A DNA stretch of 36,865 bases from positions 1 through 36,865 of the forward strand of contig JAHLWZ010000966.1 in assembly GCA_020536535.1 (NCBI GenBank), written 5' to 3'. This DNA comes from Pelomyxa schiedti. Lineage: Eukaryota > Evosea > Pelobiontida > Pelomyxidae. The notes under the pieces are model-generated. The model ran no database searches and had not been told where the DNA came from. It was given only the letters and a program-made list of their open reading frames with translations. Both the position numbers and the translations under genes were made by a program. Positions 10,994 through 21,245 of this stretch are shown here, piece by piece; position 1 is the first letter of the stretch, and the number at the start of each line of letters is the position of its first letter.

Positions 10994-11717
10994 ATGCCCA
11001 AGGGGAAGAAGTCAACGACGAAGGCGACCTCCAAAGGGACACCAAAGGGGCACAACCACCACCACGACGAAGACGAGGACGAAAACGAAGAGCCGACAAC
11101 AACAACGACTAGCACGACTACGACAACTACAACGCTGACCAAAAAGAAACAGGCCAAGAAACAACAACCTGGGAACGCGGCGCGAAGAGCCAAGCTGTTT
11201 TTGCTCAATGTGACGTACATTGGCATCGTGATTGGTGCATTTGTGTGCATTGCCCTGGGTGTAGGTTTGTTGTGTCCTCTCTCTTATTCTATGATAATTC
11301 TCTCTCTCTCTTTTTTTTTTTTTTTGTTTTTCAAATCCTGTACCACGCAACTCGTGAAACATAAAACAGTTGTTGCTTTGGGTTTTCCTTTTCCCTCTCT
11401 GTGCCGGTATTACCACCTGCTCATAAATTGTATAGCGTTAGCTACTGAGATTTTCGTTGTTTCACCATGGGTGGTTGCTGCTGTTGTTCTTGCGGAAGGA
11501 TTCTCTGTCATGTTCTTTATTACCTACGTTTCCAGGTGTGACCCTTTCTTCCTACGTGCATGTGGTGTTTTTTCCTTGTTGTTGCAATGCGTTGGTACTG
11601 TGTTGCACTAAATCACAAAGAACCGCTCTAACAACTCATAGAGCCAAATCTTCCCCCGTGCCTCATCAAAAACCACCCAAGCCAACTATCCCCAAAGGGA
11701 AAAAAAAAGAAGAGTGA
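10994..11717 (+). CDS. Small two-TM protein with basic tails, 153 aa, three exons
   Basis: Exons 10994-11258, 11436-11535 and 11621-11717 join in phase to 462 nt and end in TGA. The N-terminal 70 residues are Lys/Thr-rich, with a HNHHHDEDEDENEE run and a poly-Thr run. Two hydrophobic segments follow, one starting LFLLNVTYIGIVIGAFVCIAL and one around VVSPWVVAAVVLAEGFSVMFF. The second is followed by a basic Pro/Lys tail ending KGKKKEE. Topology would put both charged tails on the same side of a membrane. The first intron is long for this genome (177 nt, with a T tract). It lies 91 bases after UTP14 on the same strand and converges on the CAF-1 gene with a 61-base gap. I do not recognise the family. 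Confidence 0.65.
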
Positions 11718-11778
11718 GTGCCCCAACATATGTTGGTTTTTGTTTTCTTGTACAACATTCCATACTGGGCACTTCACT

Positions 11779-14772
11779 TCAGGAAGAGGATGACGGTGCA
11801 TCCGGGAGAGAGGTACTACTGCTTGTGCTTGTGTTTGCTGTAGTAGTTGACGTTGTGGTTGTAGTTGCAGTAGACGAATCCGTATTTGGACTGAGACTAG
11901 CGGAAGTGACTGCATGTAATTCCAGGGTTTTGCGCTGATGTGGCTTGTGTTTGAACTTTGGAGATGTGGGTTTCGTGGTGCGTGGGCTGGTGTTTGTCGT
12001 GCTTTGGTTCTTGGGGGATTGGGTGTGCTCGTCCGAGTGTTGCTTGTTCGAGTGCTTTTTCTTGGTTGACGGCGGCGAGGTGTTGTGTTTGGGTGACTTG
12101 CTGTGGTTGCTGCTGGATGCCGTCGAGTGTTCGTGCTTCTTCTTCTTCTTGCCTTTGGATTTGGATTTGGATTCATCACAGCTTTTGTGCTTCTTTGGGT
12201 GCTTTTGTTTTGGGTTTGTTGTGGTTGGGGTGGTACTTGAGGTTGTTGTGCATGTGGCCATAGAATTGTCTTCGGCTACAGTGTGGGTGGGTGTTTTTGT
12301 GCTTAAGGTCTTGATTAGTGCGTCAATGGATTTCCGAGGTTGAGTGATTGTGGGTGTTCGTGGGTGCGGTTTTTTATTTAGTGTTGATGTGTGTTCGAGA
12401 TTAATTTTATCTGTGGACAGTTAGGGATTTTGTAGTCGTGGGAATAATACCATGGAGTTTGATTGGGCAATAGCCCTTGATAAATGAAAGGACTTGTTCA
12501 TCAAGCCCAGCTAAGAGAGGTGAAAATAGCCAACTGTTTGTGTACAACTTACCCAAATTCAAGATAGGGCCGTAAATTGTGGGCTCAATTTCTCCTTTTA
12601 CAGGCTTCTACGAAAAAAATTAGTGCAACCATGTTAACATTAGTCCCATACCTTCGACGTGACAAGTTTGCAGCATGAAATTCCTCCGCCTTCATCAGGG
12701 CTGAGATACCCATCATCCACTACAAACTGCGTGGAATTAAGAAAGCTGAGCAGTCTTCATAACCCTCCAATAAAAAATGAGTACTGCTTTGTCATCAGGG
12801 GTTTCTTCAACATCAATCTCCTCTTCTTTGTCTTTGTTATCATCAGATGGAATGTCATCTGCATCTTTGACATCCTCGAACTCTACGCCACTGTCACAGT
12901 CATAGTCAAAAAGCTCGGGATCTTTGTTGAGTGGTTTTCTACCACTTATGACTTTGCTTGTCTTAGACCATGTGCCTCAGCAAAGGTCAGACAAAAAATA
13001 AGTTTTGCAAATAGAATACCTCTGTAAGGTGGCCGTACATTTTCGGAAAATAAGAACAACTTTAGGGCCATATTCAGAGGTGGTGAGCCTTGACTAATAT
13101 ACTGTACTTTGGGTGGTGTGATCACAGGAGGCTGCGCAACCACAGCAGGTTGCGCAACAGCTGGAGGATGTGGAGCAGTAGGTCCTTGTGGTTGGGCTGC
13201 TTTCATTTGTTTGAACTGCTCCATCAAGCTCTGTCGTATAGTGACAATATCCACATCTTAAAAGGAACAATAAATAGGGGAAAGGCAGGAAAGAAGAAAA
13301 GGTGGTTGTTAATTAATTATTTGTTCAGTATACCTTGAGCTTCTAGTGCAGACTCGAATTTTGCAAGGAAGTTGGGGTGCTCATCGGGCTGAGGCACTTT
13401 TTTCTCCTGTTTTTGTACGATGGCTACACAGGACTGTCAAAAAAATACTAAGTGAGAAGAGTCCTACGTTGAAAGAAACTTTTCATGAATTTCTGTTGTC
13501 TTTCAGCTTCTGTGGATGGCAACGTTTGTGTCCTGAATGTATTTTTAACTGGACAGGTTAGTAGTTGGAAAAAACATACTCCTTTTTATGGATGACTTTG
13601 GGTTGCTTCCCTGGTTTCCCCAGTTTTCCTCCCTGTATCTTTTTAAAAAAGAGAAAGACTTCGAGGACCTCGTACCACAGGAGATACATCAGGACCTGAA
13701 GGAGCCTTTCGTTTGATGGGTAAAGTTTTTGGTGACGAGTCCTTGCCATGTTTCGTGGTAGATGTGGCATCTGCATTGGCAGCAGTGTCAGACGTGCCAG
13801 GTGCTGCTTCCTCAAGATGAATACCGGCAGATGCAAGAGCATTGCTTGAAAGGCCAAGTGCAGATAGTGCAAGTACCCTTTCTTTTTCAGAGAGACCCAT
13901 TATTTCACTCAGGATCTGTCCAAGTGTCAACATTTCAATACAGACAGTCTTGACAAAGATAACGGTTATTAAACAAATGAAAAAGAGCCTACAGAAGCCA
14001 GCTTAGACTTGTCATGAGCTGCCCCAGTGCTTCCACCAGCCTCCCCGCCCTTGTCCTTCCCCTTGTCCTTATCCTTATCCTTGGCCCGCTTCCTCTTCCC
14101 TTTCTCCTTCTTCTTATCCTTGTCCTTGTCCTTGTCCTTCTCCTTCTCCTTCCCCTTGCCCTTCCCTTTGCCCTTCTCCTTCTTGTGCTTGTGCTTGTGC
14201 TTGCCCGCCGTCTTCCTCTCGCTCCCCCCCCCCTCTGCGCTCTCCCCCACGCTCGCGGGGGCGCGGCCCCTGGCAGCAGCACTGGCGGCTGCTGCTGCTG
14301 CTGCTGCGCTGGCGGATGCGCCGACGGGAACCACCGTGGCCGGCACCACCACGCTGACACTCGGGAGGCTCTGCAGCTCGTCCCGCATCACCGCCCGCGG
14401 GCACCCTCCCAGATCCGACCGCCGCCGGTGCGGCAGGTGCCTGGCCGCGGCTCCCGCCCCCGCTCCGGCCCCTGCGGAGGCCGCGCTGCTGCAGTCGCTC
14501 GGGGGGCTAGGGCTGCGGGCGGCACTGTGGGTGTGCGGGGAAGCTGTGAGCGAGGCCGACGGGAGCTCGTTGGAGACTACGGGCGGGGGCACGGGCATGG
14601 GCAACGAGACGGGTGGTGCGGGAATGAGGGCCGGGGTCGGTGTGCTTGCCGCGGAAGGGTTTGGGATTATGGGAGCAACGGACGTGGTGGTCGGTGGGGG
14701 GACGTCGTCGGCTTGGTGCGCGTTGCTGTCCGTGAAAACGACATCCGTGGTTCCCTCACCGATATCACCCAT
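11779..14772 (-). CDS. CHAF1A: Chromatin assembly factor 1 large subunit (p150/CHAF1A), 821 aa
   Basis: CAF-1 p150 deposits H3-H4 behind replication forks. Diagnostic blocks: a Lys/Glu/Asp-rich KER region at the end of exon 1; KLFLFSENVRPPYRGTWSK; an acidic region with DPELFDYDCDSG and EFEDVKDADDIPSDD; FVVDDGYLSPDEG; and KPVKGEIEPTIYG. A winged-helix-like end contains KSIDALIKTLSTKT. Exons, minus strand: 14772-13993, 13948-13676, 13638-13576, 13433-13334, 13256-13020, 12975-12785, 12726-12652, 12607-12553, 12510-12451, 12410-11779. Phases agree and sum to 822 codons. The last intron (40 nt, GTATTA...ACAG) is inferred. Without it the protein stops at 12407 and loses its winged-helix end and a Ser/Thr/Lys tail. 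The join of exons 3 and 4 is the least certain, since a small extra exon is possible there. The frame is open upstream of the ATG to about 14920, but no other start is seen. Confidence 0.87.
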
Positions 14773-15049
14773 AAATCTGTTGGTTTCCTCAAGAGAGATG
14801 CAGCTTTTCCTCTGTGGGATCCCGACTTCCTGCGCCCCGGGTACTGGAGGAGTATCGTGGGAGCAGTCCCAGTTGGCATGAAGATCCGATTGTACCCGGC
14901 GGAGATCGGCTCCTCATTTGGGGCTTGATAGGAATATCAGACCAATCAAAATTGTATTGGGCTCGAAGCGCCGAATGGCTTCGGTACCCGCCGATTTTTT
15001 GTACAAAAGTAGGAGACACCATTGACAACTCACTCCTTTTTCTAATTCT

Positions 15050-15982
15050 ATGTTTGGAGTTGTGCTATTAGGAGACAGTGGAGTAGGAAAGAGTAATATT
15101 GTTGCCAGATTCAATAAGTCGGTTCTTTAGTCACTGTGCCACAAATCCATATCGCATTTCCAATCATAAATTAGAAATCAATTTAGCCTTGAGACTAGAA
15201 CCACCATTGGGGTGGATATTGCTAACAAAGAGATCACCCTTGATGGGAGTAAGATTTCTCTGCAGTTGTGGGATACAGGTAATGTCACCCTTTGATTCAT
15301 TAATCCTCAACTGATTTGATTCTCCTTGCCCCCCTTGTGTGTATAATAGCTGGGCAAGAGCGATTCCGTGCAATTTCACCTGCATACTATAGAGGAGCTG
15401 ATGCTGCTTTACTGGGTTATTTCTTCATTCCTCGATTATCAGTTTGCTGAATGGAATGCAGTTTATGACATCACGAAACGTGATTCCTTTGCTAGTATGA
15501 CCAGATGGTTAACCGAGCTGAAGTATGTCACTTAACATCCAGCAGTCTTTTCCCAACAATTGATACCTTTCCCAGGGAAAATGTTGACCACAGTCTCACT
15601 ATTGTTCTAATTGGAAATAAATCCGATTTGCATCACCTCCGGGAAGTTTCTATTGCGGAGGCACAAGCCCTTGCAGAGACAAACTCCTTACACTTCATGG
15701 AGACTTCTGGTAGAATGCCGCGAATATCTTCATCAGCAACCTAACAAATAAACGTAGCCAGGAATGCTGTAAATATCGAAGAAGTTTTTGTCCAGGTTAT
15801 TAAAGGTGTGCTGTATTCCTCATTTAGATATCCATTTGCGTAACCAAAAACAAAAACCAGCTCTCCAAGGGGCAAAACCCCTAAAAGGATCTTCAGAGAC
15901 TGCAGTGCGGTCCGGTGGATCCAATGTAGGCAAACCAAATACCAGTGGTTCAGATGACAAACCCTGCTGTTCTATTATGTAA
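15050..15982 (+). CDS. Rab-family small GTPase, seven exons, 211 aa
   Basis: Exons 15050-15117, 15175-15278, 15350-15415, 15462-15522, 15576-15709, 15758-15805 and 15828-15982 sum to 212 codons. The order of motifs is canonical: P-loop GDSGVGKS, switch I TTIGVD, WDTAGQERF (split by an intron), GNKSDL and ETSA. The prenylation end is CCSIM. YYRGADAALL and the switch regions look closest to the Rab11/Rab2 group, but the subclass is not certain. A Rab cycles between membrane and cytosol and directs vesicle traffic. The N-terminus is short, with the P-loop starting at residue 8, so an extra upstream 5' exon is possible. The last intron would be only 22 nt (15806-15827, GTGTGC...TTTAG); reading through it gives an early stop, so it or a sequence error must be invoked. 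Confidence 0.93.
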
Positions 15983-16066
15983 AAATTTAGCTATCTTCTT
16001 CGTTGTTATTTTTAAAAAGACCCTTCAACGTGCTTGAAATCAACAGGTAAAAACAAAACAAAAAAA

Positions 16067-17260
16067 ATGAGCGGACAAGGTGATGCGGCGGATAGTGCGA
16101 CACCGCGAGGGGGCGGGGAGGGCGACGCGGCGGCGCCGGTGCACCCGCTGTTGGCCCCACCGTCTCCCATAATCCCGGTGGCCACGGTCTCCTCGTCCTC
16201 ATCTGCTTCCTCTTCCTCGTCGTTGTCGTCGATGCACTCTGGCGACGCCTCGACCACGACGCCAAGAGGGATCCTCAAACGGGGGACGAGGAGCCGCCGG
16301 TGCGAGCGGCGGCGGGCCGCTTTCGCCGAAAGCGCGGCGGGTGACGAAGATAGCACGGCCACTACTTCCACTACTAGCACCACCTTCGCGTTCTCTTCTT
16401 CTTCTTCTTCCACTGATTCTGTGTCTGTTTCTATTTCTGGTGTTGGTGTTGGTTCTGGCTCTGCATGTGAAGCAGAGAGTGCCAAGGACGGCGGCGGAAT
16501 TGTGGAGGAGGATGCTGTGCACCACAAAGTACAAAAGCCGTGTGTACATGTTTGTACTCTTCTCTTATCTCTAAAACTCTTTTTTTTTTTCCCTAAAGCG
16601 TTACCTACATATTCTCCCTTCCGTCACATAATAATCTCAGTTTATAATGTTTGGTAAGAACTGTAGTTTGGAATGAAGAAAACCTGAGGATGTGCGAGGA
16701 ACAGAAGGACTCACATGATAAAATAACAGAGCCTAAGACTCCATACAATTTTTACTATGACCCCAGCGAAGACTTTGGTTCCTCCTCTAGTCAACGTTAC
16801 AATTCCCTAACCCTAGGTTGTATAGGTGAAGACTTGGAGGATTTTTCACTGGACCAGCATCACAGTGATCTCACAAAAGCTCTCGAAGGCGTGCAACAAC
16901 ACATTGACATACAAGAACACAGTGCGTCTCCAGTGCGATGGTCGTCGTCTTCAGAAGATGATGAATGTGGTAAACAAATCAATTCCCAACATACTCTAAT
17001 TTGGCATTTCCAAAATAGCTGAAGAGCGCTCGGCGAAGCGAAGGAGGTTTTATGAGCAGCGGAGATTACATTATGATGAATACCAGAAAGTAATGAAATT
17101 CAAGTCCGAGGGCCACCTTGAGGAGGAGACAGAAGACCAAGAAGAAGAGCAGGAAAATGAAGAGGATGTATACAACACTAACGATAATGAGACAATAACC
17201 ACAGAGAGTGACCCAGCTTCTACAGACACCACACTCCCAAAAACCACAAGTGACGAGTGA
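16067..17260 (+). CDS. Protein phosphatase 1 inhibitor 2 (PPP1R2/GLC8 family), 341 aa
   Basis: Exons 16067-16539, 16659-16969 and 17019-17260 sum to 342 codons. Three family sites are visible in the right order: RGILKRG (the K-G-I-L-K motif that binds PP1); VVWNEENLRM followed by EPKTPYNF (the W-D-E-x-N and E-P-x-T-P-Y block holding the regulatory Thr); and RRRFYEQRRLHYDEY (the helix that blocks the PP1 active site). The N-terminal 60 residues and the tail after the helix are low-complexity Ser or acidic, as is common in this disordered family. At 341 aa it is longer than the human protein (205 aa), mostly through Ser/Thr/Gly-rich sequence in exon 1. It lies 84 bases after the Rab gene on the same strand. 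Confidence 0.9.
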
Positions 17261-17416
17261 AATTGGAACACACTCACACTTAGCTGTTAAAAGTAAAATG
17301 AATAAAAGGCTATTGTACTTTTTTTTAGAGGCTTTTTTCCCTTATTAACGACACACTCTTTGTTGTTGAATTAGGAATTCCACCCAGGTAAATGAATGGC
17401 ACCAGGAAGGCACGGC

Positions 17417-18122
17417 CTACAGTGCGGCATACTGCTTAATTACAGCCTCCTGCTCAGCAGTCTCTATGGAATTCGGGCGCGAACGGCGGACCATTTGTAT
17501 TGCTTCAGGACCTTCTAGCCCAAGCAAGTGAACGAGGCAGCATGCCAAGAGGGTTCCAGTACGCCCAAGGCCTGCTGCACAATGTATGGCCACTTTCTAT
17601 TTTGTGTGTTGTGGGCCATTATGGTAAATCCCATTTTTGTGGGTATGGGTGAAAGTGAAGTGATAAAGGGTTGTGGTTAATGGCAAAGTAAGAGGAGGGG
17701 GAAGGAAGGTCTTATTTGAGGGAACCTGGTTTTTGCCCATGCATTCGTCCACAAATGCAATGATCTCTTGTATTTGGGCAATAGTGGGAGCAATCATATC
17801 CGGCTTTGAGAACAAAATGAGTACAACAAAAGGAGCGGGCAGCGCAAACATACGACATCAACGAATTTGTGGGTGATCCCTGGGGGCACAGGAACATTGA
17901 AAGAAGTCAGAGACACCACGTTGCTCACTCCCTAATTATGGGTAATTCATTGAATGACCCAACTAAACAAGCAATACCCAAAAAAAATAAAAGAAAACCC
18001 CTGACAAAAGACGGAAAAACCGCCACCTGTGACAACAACCAATCGAAATTCTCAGGGCGAGTTGGATAAGCCATTCCAGCCAACTCGGGAAGCACAAAAG
18101 AGAAGTTGTTTGGTTCCACCAT
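17417..18122 (-). CDS. Dual-specificity phosphatase, DUSP23-like, 143 aa
   Basis: Exons on the minus strand are 18122-18027, 17931-17854, 17803-17726 and 17596-17417; each is a whole number of codons. The start matches DUSP23 closely (NNFSFVLPELAGMAYP against NFSWVLPGRLAGLALP). The general-acid loop is VPDMIAPT. The catalytic loop is HCAAGLGRTGT, with the nucleophile Cys and the P-loop Arg present. The C-terminal RRSRPNSIETAEQEAVI also matches, and length is close to the human protein (150 aa). It would dephosphorylate phosphotyrosine or phosphothreonine in a small cytosolic single-domain enzyme; its substrate cannot be read from sequence. Intron 3 begins GTTCCC, an unusual donor seen several times in this window. 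The gene is divergent from the PepD-type gene. Confidence 0.92.
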
Positions 18123-18609
18123 CGTTACTTGTAACCAACCGTCGCTTGTTTTTTTTTTTTTTAATTAAACACCGGTTCGTTTTTTAAAAATCTTAACAAA
18201 TTCCGGGAAGAGATCGCGGAATCGTTTTCTCGATACCGGTGGCGTTGTCTTACAGTTGTTCGTTTTAGACAAGAGGCCTTGGGTTTGGTATCCCTGAAAA
18301 GAGTGGGTGCCTCAGTCTTCCGTGTGTCCTTGGGGAATCTGTTGTGGGCCAGTCGATCTGGAAGCCTTGAACGCGTGTACCTTTTTCATCTTGGAAGTTT
18401 GAAAGAGTGAAGGTCATGGATAAGCCATAGAACATCACTGTTCTTCAGGTGCAACTTCGGCCTGTGGAACGCTGAGAAACCACCATAAAAACCGAAAAAA
18501 AATAGAACAAACACAAAAACCCCCCAACATAAACAGACAAACAGCGTGGTGTTGTGTAAAAAAAAAATATTAATCCCAAAAGAAATAACACCAAAAACCC
18601 AACAACAAA
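18123..18609. promoter_or_regulatory. Divergent promoter region, phosphatase and dipeptidase genes
   Basis: 487 bases between two divergent starts. It has T/A-rich tracts near 18149-18190 and 18555-18570, and a short inverted repeat TTCCG...CGGAA around 18200-18222. I see no RNA gene or exon. Both promoters should lie here. Confidence 0.35.
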
Positions 18610-20626
18610 ATGTTGAAGCACATACCAAACCGTTCGTTGTACGATGAGCTCAAGACAAAATTCCCTGGTTGTGACAACGTATGGAAGTGGTTCTTATCTC
18701 TAAACGAAAATCCTCGTCCTTCTGGACACACAGAGGTTTGTTGCCTTTAAGTTTCCTGGCTTGCCTATTAAAATGTTACGCTTGCTTTTTCAACTAGGCT
18801 GCTACCCATTGGATTGCCCAAATCGCAACAAGAATACACCCAGATGCTACAGTGAAAACTGATTCAGTGGGAAACGTCTGTTTGAGCATTCCGGCGTCCA
18901 AGTTGGCCACTCTCTGATAAGCTATTAAATGCTAACCACAGTAAAAGGGGAAAAGAGCACTTACCTGCAATTGTTCTTCAAACTCATTTGGACATGGTGC
19001 CAACAACTACTCGGCCGGGCTTCGACTTCACCCGTGACTTGATTGTAATGCTCCGCCTACTTTCTTCGTATTGCTTAATATTTTGGAAGGATATGTACCT
19101 TGAGGGAAACTTTCTCCGGGCACGGCAAACAACACTTGGGGCTGATGATGGCAGTGGAGTAGCTGTTACATTGGCTCTTGCAGAGGATCCAACCCTTGAC
19201 CATGCACCTTTGGAGGTTTATAGTGCGTGCTATTCTCGAAATTCTCATTTTTTGTGTATAGCTGCTTTTCACCGTTGATGAAGAAACTGGCCTTATCGGA
19301 GCCTGTGCATTGAAACAGGGAGAACTACTTACCGCGAAGGCAAAATACCTTATCAATGTGGATTCCGAAGAATTTGGAGAAATTTGCCTTAGCTGTGCAG
19401 GTTCGACAGTCTTCCCATTTCGCTCCATTTGACTGATTGTTGTGGTATAGGGGGAGCCAATCGTCACCTCAGATTCCCAATGCAGCGGTCTCCGCTTCCT
19501 GTGGGTTGGAAGTGTGCCAAAGTTAGCATCAATATGTTCAAAGGAGGGCACAGTGGTTGCGGTACCCAATACTTTGAAATAGTTAAAACTTATGTACCCA
19601 AAGATATTCATCTCGGACGTGCAAATGCAATCAAGTGGATAGCTTACATGCTCTCGGAAAATGCAAGTGCTATTCAAGGTATGATCCGCTTTCTTTATGT
19701 CTCTATTGTAAGATAGTGTACAGGCACACCTTTCCGTATCTGCTCGTTGAGTGGAGGCAATGCCCACAATGCAGTTCCTTCCCAAGCTGAAGTAGAGTTT
19801 GCTGTCCCAGAAGAGAAATACCACGATTTTATCAGTGGATTGACAACGATTTTTGATGCACTTATTGCCAGGTGAGAAAAGCGCTTTGGCACTCGGTAAT
19901 TAAGTAACAATGTCCCAAGGTGGAAACATGTAGAGACCAAACCACCCCAGCTTTTACTGGAAGGTGCCACATTCGACTACGCCCTTACATTCTCGTCTTC
20001 GCGAACGGCATGCAGGATACTGGAATGCATTCACCATGGTGTTTTCTCATGGAGTGAGCACATTGAAACTCTCGTAGAGACATCGCAGAGCTTGTCCATT
20101 GTCCGCATGGAGAGGGGCTGCAATGAGATGTTCGTTGTGGTATGGTTGAATGTTTTCACTTGTCATATGATCTTGACCTCCGCCAAGGTATTTGCCAGGT
20201 CATCACACCCTACCGCTCTTGGGCCTGTTCACAAAACTTTGGAGTCTATAACAGCTCTATATGGAGGAAGCATTGAAGTGCATGGAACTGGTTTGTACAA
20301 ACCCATTTAAACGCAACAGTATAACTAATGTATTCCAAAACAAAAAAGACCTTGCAGGTTGGCCTGCAGAGCCAAATTCCAAATTAGCACGCACAGCAGT
20401 AAGTGTTTTTAAAAGTACCTATAGCGCTGAGCCCAAAGTGACATCAATCCACGCTGGGCTGGAATGTGGTGTGATCATGTCCAAGTTTCCAGATAATGAC
20501 CTGGAAGCAATATCCGTTGGTCCCACCGTTCTGCACCCACATACAACAGACGAGGCCCTGGATGTTCCTTCCACATGCAAACTATACCACTACATGGTCA
20601 ACCTCATACAAGCCCTTTCCAATTAA
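18610..20626 (+). CDS. PepD-type aminoacyl-histidine dipeptidase (M20C), 11 exons, 507 aa
   Basis: A Zn-dependent peptidase that matches E. coli PepD along its length: LQTHLDMVP (metal His and Asp), ARQTTLGADDGSGVA (bridging Asp), LFTVDEETGL (catalytic Glu pair), NVDSEEFGE, FKGGHSGCDIHLGRANA, and SIHAGLECGVIMSK with its metal His. Exons: 18610-18735, 18798-18901, 18942-19044, 19090-19215, 19262-19400, 19451-19561, 19604-19678, 19724-19871, 19920-20139, 20188-20290, 20358-20626. Phases agree and sum to 508 codons; PepD has 485 aa. No targeting signal is seen, so cytosolic action on dipeptides such as Xaa-His is likely. This subfamily is mostly known from bacteria and scattered protists, so transfer from a bacterium is possible. 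The ten introns show it is long settled in this genome. Confidence 0.94.
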
Positions 20627-20769
20627 CACCTCTATTTGTTATTAAACCAAAACGGAAAAAAAAGAATGTAATTTGACAGGCAGTGGTTTATTAACAAAAC
20701 GCAGCTTTGGCGACAAACTCGTTTAACGGTTCCCTTGTGGAAGGGCGTTTTTTTTTTTTTTACTTTTTA

Positions 20770-20931
20770 AAGGGGCAGCGAAGATCGCTAACCCCAACGA
20801 GACAGAAATTGTGTACTAGGAATCCCCTTTCGGAGACCCATACAGATTCCTCACACTAGAGTGCGAAGTGCAAAAAATCCAGTACACCTCGCTCCCTTAT
20901 TGATCAGAGGAGGTGAGTACCAGGTAAGTAT
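20770..20931 (-). ncRNA. U1 spliceosomal snRNA, copy A (canonical 5' end)
   Basis: About 162 nt on the minus strand; human U1 is 164. The 5' end is exactly ATACTTACCTG, the U1 sequence that pairs with 5' splice sites. Stem-loop I contains TGATCAATAAGG (family loop GATCANGAAG, the U1-70K site) between CTC and GAG arms. Loop II has TTTGCACTTCG (U1A-type TTGCAC). Stem III is closed by GGAATC/GATTCC around TCTCCGAAAGGGGA. A helix-H pair GTAC/GTAC precedes the Sm site AATTTCTG. The 3' stem-loop is GGGGTTAGCGATCTTCGCTGCCCC. Every U1 element appears in order. It lies 143 bases after the dipeptidase stop, on the opposite strand. Confidence 0.95.
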
Positions 20932-21083
20932 GAAGATTATTCTTCCATAGGCCCGCGGAAGGTCAAGGGGTCCTTCGACTGGGAATTGTGGGACAAGAGA
21001 TCCCAAAGTTTTGGCTTTTCAACCCATAATAGTCTCCAAAAAAACCCTGTACAAATCGCCGAACTTGACAAAATAACTCTTTC
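20932..21083. promoter_or_regulatory. Bidirectional promoter between two U1 genes
   Basis: 152 bases separate the 5' ends of the two head-to-head U1 genes. Each gene is preceded by a similar short box: AATAACTCTTTC just before copy B and AATAATCTTC just before copy A, directly followed by ATAC. This may be the proximal snRNA promoter element. A palindromic AAGGGGTCCTT lies at about 20963-20973. Assignment is from position only. Confidence 0.5.
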
Positions 21084-21245
21084 ATACATACCTGACTGTG
21101 CGCATCCTTGATCATCAAGGAGTGGTGCGCTGTTGTAAGCTTTCCATTTGCACTCTATGGGAGGCTTCGGCATGGATCTCCGAAAGGGGAGCCCAGCAGT
21201 GTAATTTTTGTTCAGCTGGAGCCTGCGTCTCTGTGCGCGACTCCT
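21084..21245 (+). ncRNA. U1 spliceosomal snRNA, copy B with variant 5' end
   Basis: About 162 nt, the same length as copy A. The 5' end is ATACATACCTG, one base different from canonical U1 (position 5, U to A). All other parts are intact: stem-loop I CCTTGATCATCAAGG with the U1-70K-type GATCA loop inside GCGC arms; loop II CCATTTGCACTCTATGG (U1A-type TTGCAC); the TCTCCGAAAGGGGA hairpin shared with copy A; helix H ACTG/CAGT; the Sm site AATTTTTG; and a 3' stem GGAG...CTCC. Away from these elements the sequence differs a lot from copy A, yet stems are preserved by compensatory pairing, which argues for a functional gene and not a pseudogene. The A5 change would pair with U at intron position +4 (GTATGT). 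Confidence 0.9.

Noticed and set aside
12407-12409. TAA as the end of the CAF-1 gene
   Set aside because: A phase-correct 40-nt intron removes it and adds sequence that fits the family's winged-helix end; kept as an alternative.
13498-13548. Extra CAF-1 exon starting TTAAAAATACATTC
   Set aside because: It has an acceptor but no in-phase donor before a TGA; skipping it keeps the frame.
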